Positions 6,892-7,591 of a stretch of 7,591 bases of DNA are shown piece after piece. Positions within the stretch are counted from its first letter, which is position 1. Every line of letters starts with the position of its first letter. Below the pieces are notes generated by a model. The model did no database searches. It saw nothing but the letters and a program-made list of their open reading frames with translations, and had not been told where the DNA came from. The position numbers and the translations under genes are program-made. Source of the stretch: Fidelibacterota bacterium (GTDB lineage Bacteria > Fidelibacterota > BS150m-G59); NCBI GenBank assembly GCA_016784265.1, contig JADHUZ010000054.1:1-7591 (forward strand), read 5' to 3'.

Positions 6892-7591
6892 TTTCCAACC
6901 TTCTTATGCCTTTTTCTGCAATATCTTTACGGAAAATCATACCGTCAAATGATATTTTTTCTAATTCTCGATATGCCGTTTTTTGTGCATTTTTCAGTGA
7001 TTTATCTTGCGCTGTAACCAACAAAACTCTACCACCAGAAGTTTGCAACTTTCCATTTTCCATCTTTGTTCCCGCTTGAAAAACCGTCGCATTTTTAACC
7101 GAGTCGAGTCCAGAAATTTCTTTGCCTTTTTCATACGATTCTGGATAGCCATCCGAAGCGGCGACAATTCCAACAGCGTAATCATCCGCAAGTTTCCAGT
7201 CGCAGTTTGCTAAATTTCCGCTGAGTGCAAATTCAATTGCATCCAACAAATCCGATTCCAATTGCGGTAAAATCACCTGAGTTTCAGGATCACCCAATCG
7301 GCAATTGTATTCCAAAATTTTGGGACCATCTACTGTCATCATCAAGCCAAAATACAAAAATCCCAAATACGATTCTCCATCTTTTTTCAATCCATCAAGA
7401 GTTGGCAAAATTACTATTCTTTCAATCTCGTTAATCAAATTTGGCGTAGCCAGCGGTGCTGGCGCATATGCACCCATTCCGCCAGTATTTGGTCCAGTGT
7501 CGCCCTCAAATCGTGCCTTGTGATCCTGCGATGGCGTGAATAACTTGTAATCCGTTCCACTCACCAAAGCGATGATAGAGATTTCCTCGCC
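6884..7591 (-). CDS. purD: Phosphoribosylamine-glycine ligase, C-terminal part (cut by window edge)
   Basis: The last 235 codons of GAR synthetase, which joins glycine to 5-phosphoribosylamine using ATP in step two of de novo purine synthesis. The fragment begins in the ATP-grasp domain (GEEISIIALVSG), then SQDHKARFEGDTGPNTGGMG (21-40), the family's most recognisable block, and EYNCRLGDPETQ (94-105), which holds the metal- and ATP-binding acidic residues. After about residue 125 comes the PurD C-terminal domain. Full-length family members have about 420-430 residues, so roughly the first 190 lie past the right edge. The frame is open to base 7591, so there is no start within the window; an internal TTG at 7567 should not be taken as one. 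The stop overlaps the start of the sigma-54 regulator. Confidence 0.96.
   Translation of the reverse strand, partial: GEEISIIALVSGTDYKLFTPSQDHKARFEGDTGPNTGGMGAYAPAPLATPNLINEIERIVILPTLDGLKKDGESYLGFLYFGLMMTVDGPKILEYNCRLGDPETQVILPQLESDLLDAIEFALSGNLANCDWKLADDYAVGIVAASDGYPESYEKGKEISGLDSVKNATVFQAGTKMENGKLQTSGGRVLLVTAQDKSLKNAQKTAYRELEKISFDGMIFRKDIAEKGIRRLENE

Noticed and set aside
7565..7567. TTG as a start codon for purD
   Set aside because: The PurD frame continues upstream to the window edge with conserved family sequence (GEEISIIA), so the gene begins outside the window.

Overview
The window is a gene-dense, AT-rich bacterial chromosome segment in which every supportable gene lies on the minus strand, so it is transcribed from high to low coordinates. 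The genes are mostly core metabolism and housekeeping. A Gram-negative host is indicated by an LptE-type outer-membrane lipoprotein. A stand-alone sigma-54 activator just upstream of lptE is an arrangement I associate from memory with Bacteroidetes/Chlorobi and related FCB lineages. The exact phylum is inference. Shine-Dalgarno sequences are present at some starts (nadE-icd, asnS-acyP) but not all.

In transcription order the window holds: the C-terminal part of purD (purine synthesis, cut by the right edge); a sigma-54 enhancer-binding protein with no sensor domain; an uncharacterised 54-residue ORF; lptE, starting at TTG; a 38-residue ORF (42 if read from an upstream GTG) that contains a CTGTG-type dispersed-repeat motif; asnS (asparaginyl-tRNA synthetase); acyP (acylphosphatase); nadE (glutamine-dependent NAD+ synthetase); icd (NADP-type isocitrate dehydrogenase); then a 64-base gap with an imperfect hairpin; and the N-terminal part of obg, cut by the left edge.

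The junctions from purD to icd are extremely tight: 8-base, 4-base (ATGA), 4-base (TTGA), 4-base (GTGA, or an 8-base gap), 4-base (ATGA), abutting TAAATG, 1-base (TGATG) and a 4-base gap. This looks like one translationally coupled transcription unit joining purine synthesis, envelope biogenesis, tRNA charging, NAD synthesis and NADPH production. The break before obg is the only gap over 60 bases without an ORF.

No mobile element, CRISPR array, tRNA or rRNA was seen. The most unusual feature is a roughly 35-residue Cys4 zinc-ribbon-like insertion in isocitrate dehydrogenase, placed directly before the substrate-binding/phosphorylation loop. Next are the two tightly coupled small ORFs flanking lptE.
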